Positions 19,933 through 28,954 of a DNA stretch of 43,674 bases are shown one piece after another (position 1 is the first letter of the stretch; each line of letters begins with the position of its first letter). Source of the DNA: Maritimibacter sp. 55A14. Lineage in GTDB: Bacteria > Pseudomonadota > Alphaproteobacteria > Rhodobacterales > Rhodobacteraceae. The notes under the pieces were generated by a model, which saw only the letters and a program-made list of their open reading frames with translations, did no database searches and was not told where the DNA came from. The position numbers and the translations under genes are program-made. Location of the stretch: assembly GCF_003122205.1 (NCBI RefSeq), contig NZ_QEYE01000026.1:1-43674 (forward strand). The letters are read 5' to 3'.

Positions 19933-20850
19933 CTAGAAATTGAGGTTAATCGCAATCGTTCCGACGACCTGGCTCTCCGGCTGGGCCTCGAATTCCTCCC
20001 CCAGCCAGGTCACGCCGTAAAAGACCGACGCGATCTCGCCGTCGTATTGCAGCCCGGCGCGAAGGCGGTTTCGGGTCTCGGTCAGGTCGAAGCCGAGGCG
20101 GGAGGGAAGGTAGAAACTGTCGGCGACATAGGCGATGTCGCCGCCGACGAGGAAGGACAGGCCGGTATCTGCGGTGCCGATGACACCGTCGATGCGCTGA
20201 CCGGTGACCACGTCGCGCATCCGGAATGCGCCCATCCCCGTCCCCCCGAAGGTGAAATCGCCACCGATCCTGACCAGTGTCTCGATCCCCGCCTGCGCCT
20301 CGACGAAGGGACGGAAGCGGACATGGCCGTTGCCAGCAAGCGCCAGTTCCCGGCCGACCTCCAGCGTCACGGTGGGCACGATGTCGTTGCCGATCTGGTT
20401 GACGGCGGAGCGCGGCTCGGATGTGCCGATCAGGTCGTGCACCGCATCCTGGAAATCGTCGAGCCCGGTCTGCGGGCCGATCGCGACGATATCCGCACCG
20501 AGGCTCACCTCCGCCCCGTTCCTTTGGAAATGGGTATGCAGCCCCGCAGAGAGCACGCCGACATAACGCCGGTCCGATGTGATCGCCGTGCCCGAGACGT
20601 TCTCGGGGGTGATGATCTCACTGCGGAACCGCCACTCGATGAAGGAACCCGGAGCCTCGGGCAGTTTACCACGCCATTCCGGACCGCGGAAATGGCTGAT
20701 CGCGAAGGAACCCGACCGCCAGCGGTCGTCGCCATCGCCCATCGCGTCATTGTCGAAGATTGTGCCGATGCCGAGATTCATGCGCTCGCCGGCTGTGGCG
20801 GGCAGCGCCGCAACCAGAAATGCGAGGGCGGCCGCCGATGTCCTGATCAT
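19933..20850 (-). CDS. LpxR-like lipid A deacylase family outer-membrane protein
   Basis: The 305-residue protein has a signal peptide (MIRTSAAALAFLVAALPATA). GTIFDNDAMGDGDDRWRSG follows, resembling the N-terminal active-site region of LpxR (DUF2219), where Asn/Asp residues bind calcium. SDRRYVGVLSAGLHTHFQRNG resembles the strand carrying conserved residues. The protein ends in Phe (VVGTIAINLNF), the usual outer-membrane barrel signal. LpxR removes the 3'-acyloxyacyl group of lipid A in Salmonella; activity here is inferred. The ATG at 20850 begins a clean signal peptide. Confidence 0.78.
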   Translation of the reverse strand: MIRTSAAALAFLVAALPATAGERMNLGIGTIFDNDAMGDGDDRWRSGSFAISHFRGPEWRGKLPEAPGSFIEWRFRSEIITPENVSGTAITSDRRYVGVLSAGLHTHFQRNGAEVSLGADIVAIGPQTGLDDFQDAVHDLIGTSEPRSAVNQIGNDIVPTVTLEVGRELALAGNGHVRFRPFVEAQAGIETLVRIGGDFTFGGTGMGAFRMRDVVTGQRIDGVIGTADTGLSFLVGGDIAYVADSFYLPSRLGFDLTETRNRLRAGLQYDGEIASVFYGVTWLGEEFEAQPESQVVGTIAINLNF

Positions 20851-21053
20851 GTTCCATCCCACTATCCCAGCGCGCCCCCAGCCGCACAAATTCAACCTTG
20901 AGTTATGTCATATGCGCGTTTTCCGCGGCAGGCCAGACAAAAGCCCGCTGCCGCCGCGCCCCGTTGCCTGCGGGACACGCACGCGCGATTCAGCCCCGAG
21001 GGCAAGCCTGCGCGGGAAATGTAAGGAATTCGTTATGCCCCTTGCGGCAAGGG

Positions 21054-21320
21054 TCAGCTCTTCCTGGTCGATTTCGGCTTGGCCGCGGCTTCCAGCGCCT
21101 CGATGCGGGCCTTCAGCGCCTCGTTCTCCTCGCGCGCCTTCTGCGCCATCGCGCGCACCGCGTCGAACTCCTCGCGGGTGACGAAATCGCGGTCGGCGAG
21201 CCAGCGGTCCAGCATGCCCTTCATGGCCGTCTCGGCCTCCTGACGGGCGCCCTGGGCCACGCCCATCGCGTTCGTCATAAGCTGCGAGATGTCGTCGAAC
21301 ATCTTGTTGCGGGTCTGCAT
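21054..21320 (-). CDS. ubiK: Ubiquinone biosynthesis accessory factor UbiK (YqiC/BMFP family)
   Basis: The 88-residue protein matches the BMFP family: an N-terminal amphipathic helix (MFDDISQLMTNAMGVAQGAR) and a C-terminal coiled coil (REENEALKARIEALEAAAK). In gammaproteobacteria UbiK binds lipids and UbiJ and helps aerobic ubiquinone synthesis. The motif DFVTREEFDAVRAMAQKAR is typical. Two starts are possible (21320 or the ATG at 21302); neither has a strong ribosome binding site. It is divergent from lgt. Confidence 0.85.
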   Translation of the reverse strand: MQTRNKMFDDISQLMTNAMGVAQGARQEAETAMKGMLDRWLADRDFVTREEFDAVRAMAQKAREENEALKARIEALEAAAKPKSTRKS

Positions 21321-21392
21321 GGTGCGGCCTCTGGGTTTACACGTCCATTCGCTCCTATATGAGCCTTCGCGCCGCCAAGCTCAACCCGGCGG

Positions 21393-21421
21393 TTGACAGC
21401 GCGCGGCTGCGGCGGGATGCA
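21393..21421 (+). promoter_or_regulatory. Candidate lgt promoter
   Basis: A perfect TTGACA at 21393-21398 is followed after 17 nt by GATGCA (21416-21421), a poor -10. It lies 32-60 nt before the lgt start in the divergent ubiK-lgt gap. The consensus -35 is the main support. Confidence 0.35.
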
Positions 21422-21452
21422 GTCAGGACATCAAGAACGGGGCGACAGAGCG

Positions 21453-22355
21453 ATGCAGGCAGCAATTCCCTTTCCCGATATCAGCCCCGAGCTTTTCTCG
21501 GTGGAGATCGGCGGCTTCGCCTTCGCGCTGCGCTGGTACGCACTGGCTTATATCGCGGCGCTGCTGATCGGCTGGTGGGCCGTCGTGCGGCTGTTGAAGG
21601 CGCCGCGGCTCTGGCCCGGTGAGACGCCGCCGATGACGCCCGCGCAGCCCGAGGCGCTGCTGACCTGGATCATCCTGGGCGTGGTGCTGGGCGGGCGGCT
21701 GGGATTCGTGCTCTTTTACCAGCCGGGGTATTACCTGTCCCATCCCGCCGAGATCCCGATGATCTGGCAGGGGGGCATGTCGTTTCACGGCGGCGCGCTG
21801 GGGGTGGTCGTGGCGGCACTGGGCTTTTGCTGGAAGAACGGCGTACCGGTGGGCGGCACCTTCGACGCCCTGGCCGCGGTCACGCCGGTGGGGCTGCTGC
21901 TGGGCCGGCTGGCCAATTTCGTCAATGCCGAGCTCTGGGGGCGACCGACGGAGGCGCCCTGGGGCGTGATCTTCCCCGGCGCACAGGCGCAGGACTGCGG
22001 CCCCGGCTGGCCCGTACCCTGTGCGCGCCATCCCTCGCAACTCTATGAGGCAGGGCTGGAGGGCCTGGTGCTGGGGCTGGTGATCCTGTGGCTGGTAACG
22101 GCGCGGGGCGCCCTGAAGGCGCCGGGCCAGATCACCGGCATCTTCATCGCGGGTTACGGCGCGGCGCGAACCTTCGTGGAAGGTTTCCGGCAGGCCGATG
22201 CGCAGTTCATCGAACCGGGCAATCCCTGGGGCCATGTGATCCGCTTCGGCGGCGGGCCGGATGCGCCGGGGCTGACCATGGGCCAGACGCTATCGCTGCC
22301 GATGGTCGCTGTGGGCCTTGTGATCGCGCTGGTCGCGCGGCGGCGCGCGCCATGA
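21453..22355 (+). CDS. lgt: Prolipoprotein diacylglyceryl transferase
   Basis: The 300-residue inner-membrane enzyme transfers diacylglycerol to the lipobox Cys of prolipoproteins such as Pal. It shows about seven hydrophobic segments. Signatures present are [13 protein letters not shown] with the essential His, [16 protein letters not shown] and [13 protein letters not shown]. The ATG at 21453 gives the family start [15 protein letters not shown]. It is first in a three-gene run (lgt-midA-pgeF) joined by ATGA overlaps. Confidence 0.95.
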   Translation: MQAAIPFPDISPELFSVEIGGFAFALRWYALAYIAALLIGWWAVVRLLKAPRLWPGETPPMTPAQPEALLTWIILGVVLGGRLGFVLFYQPGYYLSHPAEIPMIWQGGMSFHGGALGVVVAALGFCWKNGVPVGGTFDALAAVTPVGLLLGRLANFVNAELWGRPTEAPWGVIFPGAQAQDCGPGWPVPCARHPSQLYEAGLEGLVLGLVILWLVTARGALKAPGQITGIFIAGYGAARTFVEGFRQADAQFIEPGNPWGHVIRFGGGPDAPGLTMGQTLSLPMVAVGLVIALVARRRAP

Positions 22356-23434
22356 CGCCCCTGATGCCACTCCTGCGCTCGGAGATCGCGCAGACCGGGC
22401 CGATGACCCTGGCCGACTACATGGTGCGCTGCCTCCTGCATCCCGATCATGGGTATTACATGCGGGGCGATCCGCTGGGCCGGGCCGGGGATTTCACCAC
22501 CGCGCCGGAGATCAGCCAGATGTTCGGCGAGATGCTGGGTCTCGCGCTGGCGCAGGCCTGGCTGGACCAGGGATCGCCCGCAAGTTTCACGCTGGCCGAG
22601 CTCGGACCGGGGCGCGGCACGTTGATGGCCGACATGCTGCGCGCGGCGCGGCCGGTGCCGGGCTTTCTCGATGCGGCGCGGATCGTTCTGGTGGAGACGA
22701 GCCCCGCGCTCCGCGCCCGGCAGAAGGAGGCGCTCCGGGACCGCGAGGTGACATGGGTCTCCGACACCGCCGCGCTGCCGGAGGATGCACCGCTCTACCT
22801 CGTGGCCAACGAATTCTTCGACGCCCTGCCGGTACGCCAGTTCATCCGCGACGGCGATATCTGGCGCGAGCGCTGCGTCGGGCTGGCCGGCGAGGGGCTG
22901 GGATTCGCGCTGTCGGGTCCGGTCGCACTGCCGCCGCTGGAGGCGCGGCGCGCCGATACCGCACATGGCGAGATGGTCACGCTCTGTCCCGCCGCCGGGC
23001 CGGTGATGGCCGAGATCGCCCGCCGGATCGCCGCGCAGGGCGGTGCCGCGCTGATCGTCGATTACGGCGACGCGCCGCCGCGCGGCGATACCTTCCAGGC
23101 GGTCGCGGCGCACCGCCCGACGGACCCGCTTGCCGCGCCGGGCAGCGCGGATCTGACCGCGCATGTGGATTTCGGCGCCCTGGCCGGGGCGGCTCAGGAT
23201 GCCGAGGTCGCGCCGATGACCCCGCAGGGCGTGCTGCTGGAGCGGCTGGGGATCACCGCGCGCGCCCGCGCGCTGGCCGAAACGCTGGAGGGCGACGCGC
23301 TGGAGGGCGACGCGCTGGATGCCCATATCGCCGCACATCGGCGCTTGACCCACCCGCAGGAAATGGGGAGCCTGTTCAAGGCAATCGGCCTCTATCCAAA
23401 AGGCGGCCCAGTACCGCCCGGATTCGACAGATGA
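22352..23434 (+). CDS. SAM-dependent arginine methyltransferase, MidA/NDUFAF7 family
   Basis: The 360-residue protein belongs to COG1565. It contains the SAM loop [17 protein letters not shown], and the family motif [14 protein letters not shown]. The N-terminal [20 protein letters not shown] continues into [13 protein letters not shown], the most conserved part of the family. The mitochondrial relative NDUFAF7 methylates a complex I subunit; the bacterial substrate is not established. The ATG at 22352 overlaps the lgt stop as ATGA and excludes the longer upstream frame. A 15-bp tandem duplication near the 3' end adds LEGDA. Confidence 0.88.
   Translation: MTPLMPLLRSEIAQTGPMTLADYMVRCLLHPDHGYYMRGDPLGRAGDFTTAPEISQMFGEMLGLALAQAWLDQGSPASFTLAELGPGRGTLMADMLRAARPVPGFLDAARIVLVETSPALRARQKEALRDREVTWVSDTAALPEDAPLYLVANEFFDALPVRQFIRDGDIWRERCVGLAGEGLGFALSGPVALPPLEARRADTAHGEMVTLCPAAGPVMAEIARRIAAQGGAALIVDYGDAPPRGDTFQAVAAHRPTDPLAAPGSADLTAHVDFGALAGAAQDAEVAPMTPQGVLLERLGITARARALAETLEGDALEGDALDAHIAAHRRLTHPQEMGSLFKAIGLYPKGGPVPPGFDR
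23284..23320 (+). repeat. 15-bp tandem duplication in the midA-like gene
   Basis: GCTGGAGGGCGACGC occurs twice head to tail (23284-23298, 23299-23313), with a partial third copy GCTGGA. It keeps frame and encodes [12 protein letters not shown] recent slippage event is likely. Confidence 0.8.
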
Positions 23435-24189
23435 CACTTGAGATCCTTACGTCGGAATTGCTGACGCCCCTGCGCCACGGGTTCTTCACCCGTCGCGGTG
23501 GCGCGTCGTCCGGCGTTTTCGCCGGCCTCAATTGCGGACCCGGTTCATCCGACCTGTCCGAGGCGGTGAAGCTGAACCGGAGCCGCGCCGCACAGGCGAT
23601 GGAGGTGGCGCCGGAGAATTTGATCTCGGTCCACCAGGTGCATTCCGCCACCGCCCTGGCGGTCGACGCCCCCCTGCCCGAGCCGCGCCCGCGCGCCGAC
23701 GCAATGGTCACCGGGACGCCGGGGCTGGCGCTGGCGGTGCTGACCGCGGACTGCCAGCCGGTGCTCTTCGCCGATGCCGAAGCAGGTGTCGTCGGTGCGG
23801 CCCATGCCGGCTGGCGCGGGGCGCTCGACGGGGTGCTGGAGGCCACGCTCGACGCAATGGAGGCACTTGGCGCCGACCGGGCCAGAACCAGCGCCGTGAT
23901 CGGCCCGACGATCAGCCAGGGCGCCTACGAGGTGGGGCCGGAATTCCTCGACGATTTCCTGGCCGAAGACCCGGAGAACGCGCGCTTTTTCGCCAATGGG
24001 AACGGCGACAGGATGCTGTTCGATCTTCCCGGATACGGGCTGAAACGCCTGCGCGATGCGGGCGTGGCCGAGGCGGAATGGACCCGTCACTGCACCTATG
24101 AGGATCCGGCGCGGTTTTTCTCCTACCGGCGCGCAACGCATCAGGGCCAGGCGGATTACGGGCGGCTGATCTCGGCGATCCGGCTGTAA
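23431..24189 (+). CDS. pgeF: Multicopper-type laccase-domain protein PgeF (YfiH family)
   Basis: The 252-residue protein belongs to the YfiH/LACC1 family, described as a peptidoglycan editing factor and purine nucleoside phosphorylase. Zinc-site motifs are HQVHSATALAVD, LTADCQPVLFAD and AAHAGWRGAL. FTRRGGASSGVFAGLNCG is a typical N-terminus. The ATG at 23431 overlaps the preceding stop as ATGA. Earlier database names such as polyphenol oxidase probably overstate the activity. Confidence 0.9.
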   Translation: MTLEILTSELLTPLRHGFFTRRGGASSGVFAGLNCGPGSSDLSEAVKLNRSRAAQAMEVAPENLISVHQVHSATALAVDAPLPEPRPRADAMVTGTPGLALAVLTADCQPVLFADAEAGVVGAAHAGWRGALDGVLEATLDAMEALGADRARTSAVIGPTISQGAYEVGPEFLDDFLAEDPENARFFANGNGDRMLFDLPGYGLKRLRDAGVAEAEWTRHCTYEDPARFFSYRRATHQGQADYGRLISAIRL

Positions 24190-24496
24190 CCCGCCGAATC
24201 GGTGAATCGCTGGAAGGCGCGCGCCTTCCCGAATGTGGCGGCGCGAAGGCGCGGACAGGTCGCATTTTTCCGCAATATCGGAAACAATACCAATCATAGC
24301 CAGAGTTTGTCGCCTTTTCGTGCTGCCAAATACGCCGCAAATCAAGGCCCATGGCCATCCCCGCCGCTGGTCGCAAGCGCCCGGCCCCGCCTGGCGGCGC
24401 CTCCGGCAAAAAATGGTGACGCGCCATCATGCTGCCCCAGTGAAGCGCGAGGATGATCCGCAAGCGGGCCCGACTTGCGGCCGCGGAGAGGGAGAG
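24190..24496. other. Intergenic region after pgeF with an 18-bp perfect palindrome
   Basis: This 307-nt region has no convincing gene. It opens with the perfect palindrome GGAAGGCGCGCGCCTTCC (24212-24229), 23 nt after the pgeF stop. This could be a terminator stem, although it has no T-run and no loop. A lower-GC stretch follows (about 24265-24345), where a promoter for the next small gene could lie, but I could not identify a clear pair of hexamers. Confidence 0.5.
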
Positions 24497-24619
24497 ATGA
24501 CGATGCGCAGCCGGAAACGTTGGATGAAATGGGTTCTCAGGGAAAGCGCCCGGACCGACATCGCCCTGCCCTGGACGCATGCGGGGCGGTCGGCGAGGGC
24601 AAAGGCCCCGGCGCGCTAG
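24497..24619 (+). CDS. 40-residue basic protein of unknown function
   Basis: A very short gene begins at the ATG at 24497 with GGAGAGGGAGAG directly upstream. The product begins MTMRSRKRWMKWVLRESART, continues with DIALPWTHAGRSARAKAPAR and stops. It is Arg/Lys-rich with two Trp and an LPW motif, and resembles small uncharacterised Rhodobacterales proteins, as far as I recall. It has no signal peptide or membrane helix. It ends 9 nt before the convergent sulfotransferase-like gene. Confidence 0.5.
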   Translation: MTMRSRKRWMKWVLRESARTDIALPWTHAGRSARAKAPAR

Positions 24620-24627
24620 GCACCGCC

Positions 24628-25338
24628 TTAGCCCGATTTCAGGAGCAGCGTCGCATCGCCGTCCGCGCGCAGGCGCGTAGCACCCCGTCCGCCCACGCCA
24701 CCGGACCCTTCACCCGCCGTCCTTCCCGGTGCCTCGAACTCCGACAGGTCGTGATCGAATTCCGGCTCCCGCAGGAAGTGGTAGAGCACATCCATGACGG
24801 TCAGCGCATCGTTGATCAGCCGCCCGCGCTCAATCACCAGGATACGCTCAGCCGCGGGGCCGTCGAGCGCCGCCTTGAGGTCGCGCATCTCGCGCTGGCC
24901 CGGACCGTCCAGATCCGCCGCATCCGCCAGCAGCACCACGAAGCGCGACAGCGGAAAAAGCGCGGACAGTATGCCGATCTGGCCAATCCAGGCAGGATTG
25001 CTGTCGAAGACCACGCTGCCGATCGGCCGATCATGATGAACCGCGTCCAGCACGGCGCGCAATAACGCCTTCTGCTGCTGCACCGCCAGGCCCGCCTCCA
25101 CCGAGGACGGGTCGGACATGCGTCCAACCGTGGCCTCGAACAAGGCGGCCGCGGCGGTCCCTTCGCCGGTGACGAAAGCGGGATTCTGGTCGAGCACACG
25201 CAACAGGACATCCACCCCTGCCTTTGGCAGGCCGGACAGGAAATGATAGCGCGTGACAGTCATGGAATGCCGGTCCTGTCGCCGCCCGCCGGAGCCGGCG
25301 GTTGCCTGTTGCGCGGCGGCCTTGCGGGCCGTGGCCAT
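24628..25338 (-). CDS. Degenerate sulfotransferase-like protein
   Basis: The 236-residue protein aligns by eye with the P-loop sulfotransferase family. YHFLSGLPKAGVDVLLRVLD (residues 31-50) occupies the PAPS-binding loop position, VVFDSNPAWIGQIGILSALF the next block, and MDVLYHFLREPEFDHDLSEF the C-terminal block. The PAPS loop normally reads LPRSGSTLL; here Ser and Thr are replaced (PKAGVDV). The segment between the second and third blocks is shorter than usual. An inactive or repurposed protein is likely. The ATG at 25338 follows GGGGAGAG; an alternative is the ATG at 25263. Confidence 0.6.
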   Translation of the reverse strand: MATARKAAAQQATAGSGGRRQDRHSMTVTRYHFLSGLPKAGVDVLLRVLDQNPAFVTGEGTAAAALFEATVGRMSDPSSVEAGLAVQQQKALLRAVLDAVHHDRPIGSVVFDSNPAWIGQIGILSALFPLSRFVVLLADAADLDGPGQREMRDLKAALDGPAAERILVIERGRLINDALTVMDVLYHFLREPEFDHDLSEFEAPGRTAGEGSGGVGGRGATRLRADGDATLLLKSG

Positions 25339-25626
25339 CTGCTCTCCCCCACTCTGCCCCAATGATTCGCGTCGCGCAACTCCGGCGCGGAATCGCGGCG
25401 CCGTCTACACGGAGGATTGACCGCGATTTCGGGAAACAGTGTCCGGGGCAAGACCACGCTCTGTTGCCTAACTACGTGCAATTGGACACAAAAGTTTGAC
25501 TTTCCCGGCAAGTATCGGCTAACTGGTCGCGCTCCGTGGCTGCTCCGGGGCATCACTTCAGACGTGTTCGCTCATCCCGTGGGGGCGGTGTGGGAATGCA
25601 CTCAGGACCTTGAGAGGACTGATGGC

Positions 25627-26424
25627 ATGACTTATCCGTTCGACCCCGCGCGAGGGGTTTCTACGCTGCGCCAGGATCTGACGCAGATCGGGGGACGCTC
25701 GGCGGTGGGGACGCAGGCCCTGGCCCGCGACCCGCGGGACTTGCCGCGCCGCCACGCGCGGTTCCGCTATCTCGACCGAGAGGGCCGGATTGCCGACGGC
25801 AGCCACGTCTTCCCCGACACACCGGAACTCACCGAAAGCTGCGCGGCCTTCGCCCGCGGCACGCTGATCGCCACGAAGACCGGGCCGGTCGCGGTGGAGG
25901 ATCTGGTGCCCGGCGACCGCGTCCTGACCCGCGACCACGGCGCGGTGCCGCTGCGCTGGATCGGCTGCACGCCGATCAACTATCGCGGCGACGAGGCTCA
26001 GCCGGGATCGCTGCGGATCATGGCCAATGCGCTGGGCGACCGACGGCCCGACACCGACCTGGTGCTGCATGGCAGCGCCCGCGTGATCCTGCGCCACAAG
26101 ATCTGCGCGATCCGGCACGGCGCGCGTGCGGCGCTCGTGCCCGCGCGCAGCCTGGCGGATGGCGACAGCATCATCGAGCTGCGTCCGCTGGGGTCGGTCG
26201 AACTGTTCAATTTCGCCTTCGACGCGCATCAGATCGTTACCGCGAATGGCGTCGAGACCGAAAGCTACCATCCCGGCCCGCAGGTCTGTGCGACACTCGG
26301 CGGCGAGGTGCATCACCATCTGGCCCATATCTTCCCCTGGATGGGCGGACGGGTCGAGCTTTTCGGCGCCCTGGCCGCGCCGCGGCTGACCGATGAGGAA
26401 GCGATGGCGCTGAGCTACACCTGA
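25627..26424 (+). CDS. Hint-domain protein 2 (catalytic Cys and His replaced by Ala)
   Basis: The 265-residue protein carries a Hint-type domain: FARGTLIATKTGPVAVEDLV (75-94), PGDRVLTRDHGAVPLRWIG and GVETESYHPG. Compared with Hint protein 1, the residue before FxxGT, normally the Cys nucleophile, is Ala74; the nearest Cys is Cys72. The His of the SPxHR motif is Ala151 (LHGSARVIL). Autoprocessing is therefore unlikely. The ATG at 25627 has GAGAGG about 12 nt upstream. The 288-nt gap before it has only a weak TTGACT/TAACTG pair (25496-25525). Confidence 0.75.
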   Translation: MTYPFDPARGVSTLRQDLTQIGGRSAVGTQALARDPRDLPRRHARFRYLDREGRIADGSHVFPDTPELTESCAAFARGTLIATKTGPVAVEDLVPGDRVLTRDHGAVPLRWIGCTPINYRGDEAQPGSLRIMANALGDRRPDTDLVLHGSARVILRHKICAIRHGARAALVPARSLADGDSIIELRPLGSVELFNFAFDAHQIVTANGVETESYHPGPQVCATLGGEVHHHLAHIFPWMGGRVELFGALAAPRLTDEEAMALSYT

Positions 26425-26440
26425 AACGGGTCGGTGTCCG

Positions 26441-26941
26441 TCAGGCGCTCTGCGCGAGCCGCGCCTCCAGCACTTCGAATGGCACGCCGGGGTCGTCCTT
26501 GGCGCCCCGGATCACCAGAGAGGTCTTGACGCTGGCCACGTTCTCAGCCGCGGTCAAATCCTCGGTCAGGAAGTTCTGGAAGGTCGAGAGATCGGGCGCC
26601 ACGCATTTCAGGATGAAGTCGATCTCGCCATTGAGCATATGGCACTCGCGCACCAGCGGCCACTCACGGCAGCGCCGCTCGAAGGCGCTCAGATCGGCCT
26701 CGGCCTGGCTGTGCAGCCCGACCATGGCGAAGACCTGGACCTCGAATCCCAACAGGCGAGGATCGACCTCGGCGTGGTAACCGCGGATATAGCCCTGCTC
26801 TTCCAGTGTGCGCACGCGGCGCAGACAGGGCGGCGCGGAAATGCCCACCCGCTTGGCCAGCTCGACATTCGTCATGCGCCCGTCCGCCTGCAATTCCGCC
26901 AGGATCATGCGGTCGATCGGGTCGAGTTTGGCGCCTGCCAT
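26441..26941 (-). CDS. Lrp/AsnC-family transcriptional regulator
   Basis: The 166-residue regulator has an N-terminal winged helix (LDPIDRMILAELQADGRMTN, then VELAKRVGISAPPCLRRVRT). A C-terminal RAM domain senses small ligands, usually amino acids. The ATG at 26941 is preferred over the TTG two codons earlier because GAGG lies 8 nt upstream. It is divergent from trxB, and four GCGCA half-sites lie directly upstream. The target and ligand are unknown; self-regulation is usual in the family. Confidence 0.9.
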   Translation of the reverse strand: MAGAKLDPIDRMILAELQADGRMTNVELAKRVGISAPPCLRRVRTLEEQGYIRGYHAEVDPRLLGFEVQVFAMVGLHSQAEADLSAFERRCREWPLVRECHMLNGEIDFILKCVAPDLSTFQNFLTEDLTAAENVASVKTSLVIRGAKDDPGVPFEVLEARLAQSA

Positions 26942-26943
26942 AG

Positions 26944-28143
<1,200 letters not shown>

Positions 28144-28162
28144 AGCAATAAGGAGCCACCGG

Positions 28163-28711
28163 ATGCGATGGCGGGGCATCAGCCACCTCGAACTCTCGGT
28201 GCCGGACTATGACAACGCGGTCACCTTCTACGACCGGATGTTCGGCTGGTTGGGGTACAAGAGCTTCTGGACGCTCGACATCGGGTATCGCTCGACCTAC
28301 TACATGGCGCGCTTTCCCTGGCCGCATTCCTATGTCGGCATCCAGCCCGCGCGAACCGGCGGCAAACTCGATCACGGCGCCCGCGCCACCGGCATCCACC
28401 ATGTCGCGCTCTGGGCCAAGAGCCGGCGCGAGGTCGATGCGTTCCACCGCGAGTTTCTGCGCCCTGAGGGTGTCACCGTCACCGATCCGCCCGCCGAATA
28501 CGCGGTCTATGCGCCGGGCTATTACGCGGTGTTCTTCGACGATCCGGTCAGTGGCATCCACTGGGAACTGGCGCATATTCCGCGTCTGCCGACGCCCCGG
28601 CAATTCCTGGCTTTTCGCCGGGCGCTGCGAAACGAGGCCGCGCGCCATCCCGACTGGTCCGCGCCGCCCGAAAAGCTCGCAATGCGTAAGCTGCCGCCGC
28701 GCAGCCGTTGA
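28163..28711 (+). CDS. VOC (glyoxalase/bleomycin resistance) superfamily protein
   Basis: The 182-residue protein has two beta-alpha-beta modules: GISHLELSVPDYDNAVTFYD at residues 5-24 and GIHHVALWAKSRREVDAFHR near 80-99. WELAHIP at the end of the second module carries the Glu expected as metal ligand, and the His residues in SHLEL and HHVAL supply others. It may be a metal-dependent lyase, dioxygenase or isomerase. The substrate is unknown. AAGGAG stands 7 nt before the ATG, 19 nt after trxB, so the two are probably cotranscribed. Confidence 0.8.
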   Translation: MRWRGISHLELSVPDYDNAVTFYDRMFGWLGYKSFWTLDIGYRSTYYMARFPWPHSYVGIQPARTGGKLDHGARATGIHHVALWAKSRREVDAFHREFLRPEGVTVTDPPAEYAVYAPGYYAVFFDDPVSGIHWELAHIPRLPTPRQFLAFRRALRNEAARHPDWSAPPEKLAMRKLPPRSR

Positions 28712-28861
28712 GCGTGCGATAGCCATCCGGTCCGTCACCCGCCGCCTCTCACCACCCGCAAGCAAGAATTCCACGGCACTGCCGGATACCGCGACAGCAT
28801 TCCGGCACCGGGCAGAAGCGCGACAGATTCGTCTCTTTTCACGAAAAGACCCAACGAGGCC

Positions 28862-28917
28862 TTGAATGCCGCCACATTGCGGGTCTATGGCGCAGCGCAA
28901 AGGTGACATGCGTCACC
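28862..28917 (+). promoter_or_regulatory. Candidate sat/cysC promoter with a downstream palindrome
   Basis: TTGAAT (28862-28867), 18 nt, TATGGC (28886-28891), then the palindrome GGTGAC-ATGC-GTCACC at 28902-28917, about 10 bp past the -10. The palindrome would straddle the early transcribed region and could bind a repressor. A second small dyad CTTTT-CACG-AAAAG lies just upstream. The promoter match is moderate. Confidence 0.3.
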
Positions 28918-28954
28918 CGCCACCAAATGCAAAAGTAGATATTCGAGAGTTGTG

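Noticed and set aside
22088-22351. Upstream extension of the MidA-like gene
   Set aside because: It lies inside lgt in another frame. The ATGA junction and family start place the true ATG at 22352.
25417-25626. 70-codon N-terminal extension of Hint protein 2
   Set aside because: The composition is odd (Cys/Trp-rich) and there is no ribosome binding site. The ATG at 25627 gives a normal family N-terminus.
28840-28954. Riboswitch in the sat/cysC leader
   Set aside because: Only two small dyads are present. No conserved SAM or other sulfur riboswitch core could be recognised.
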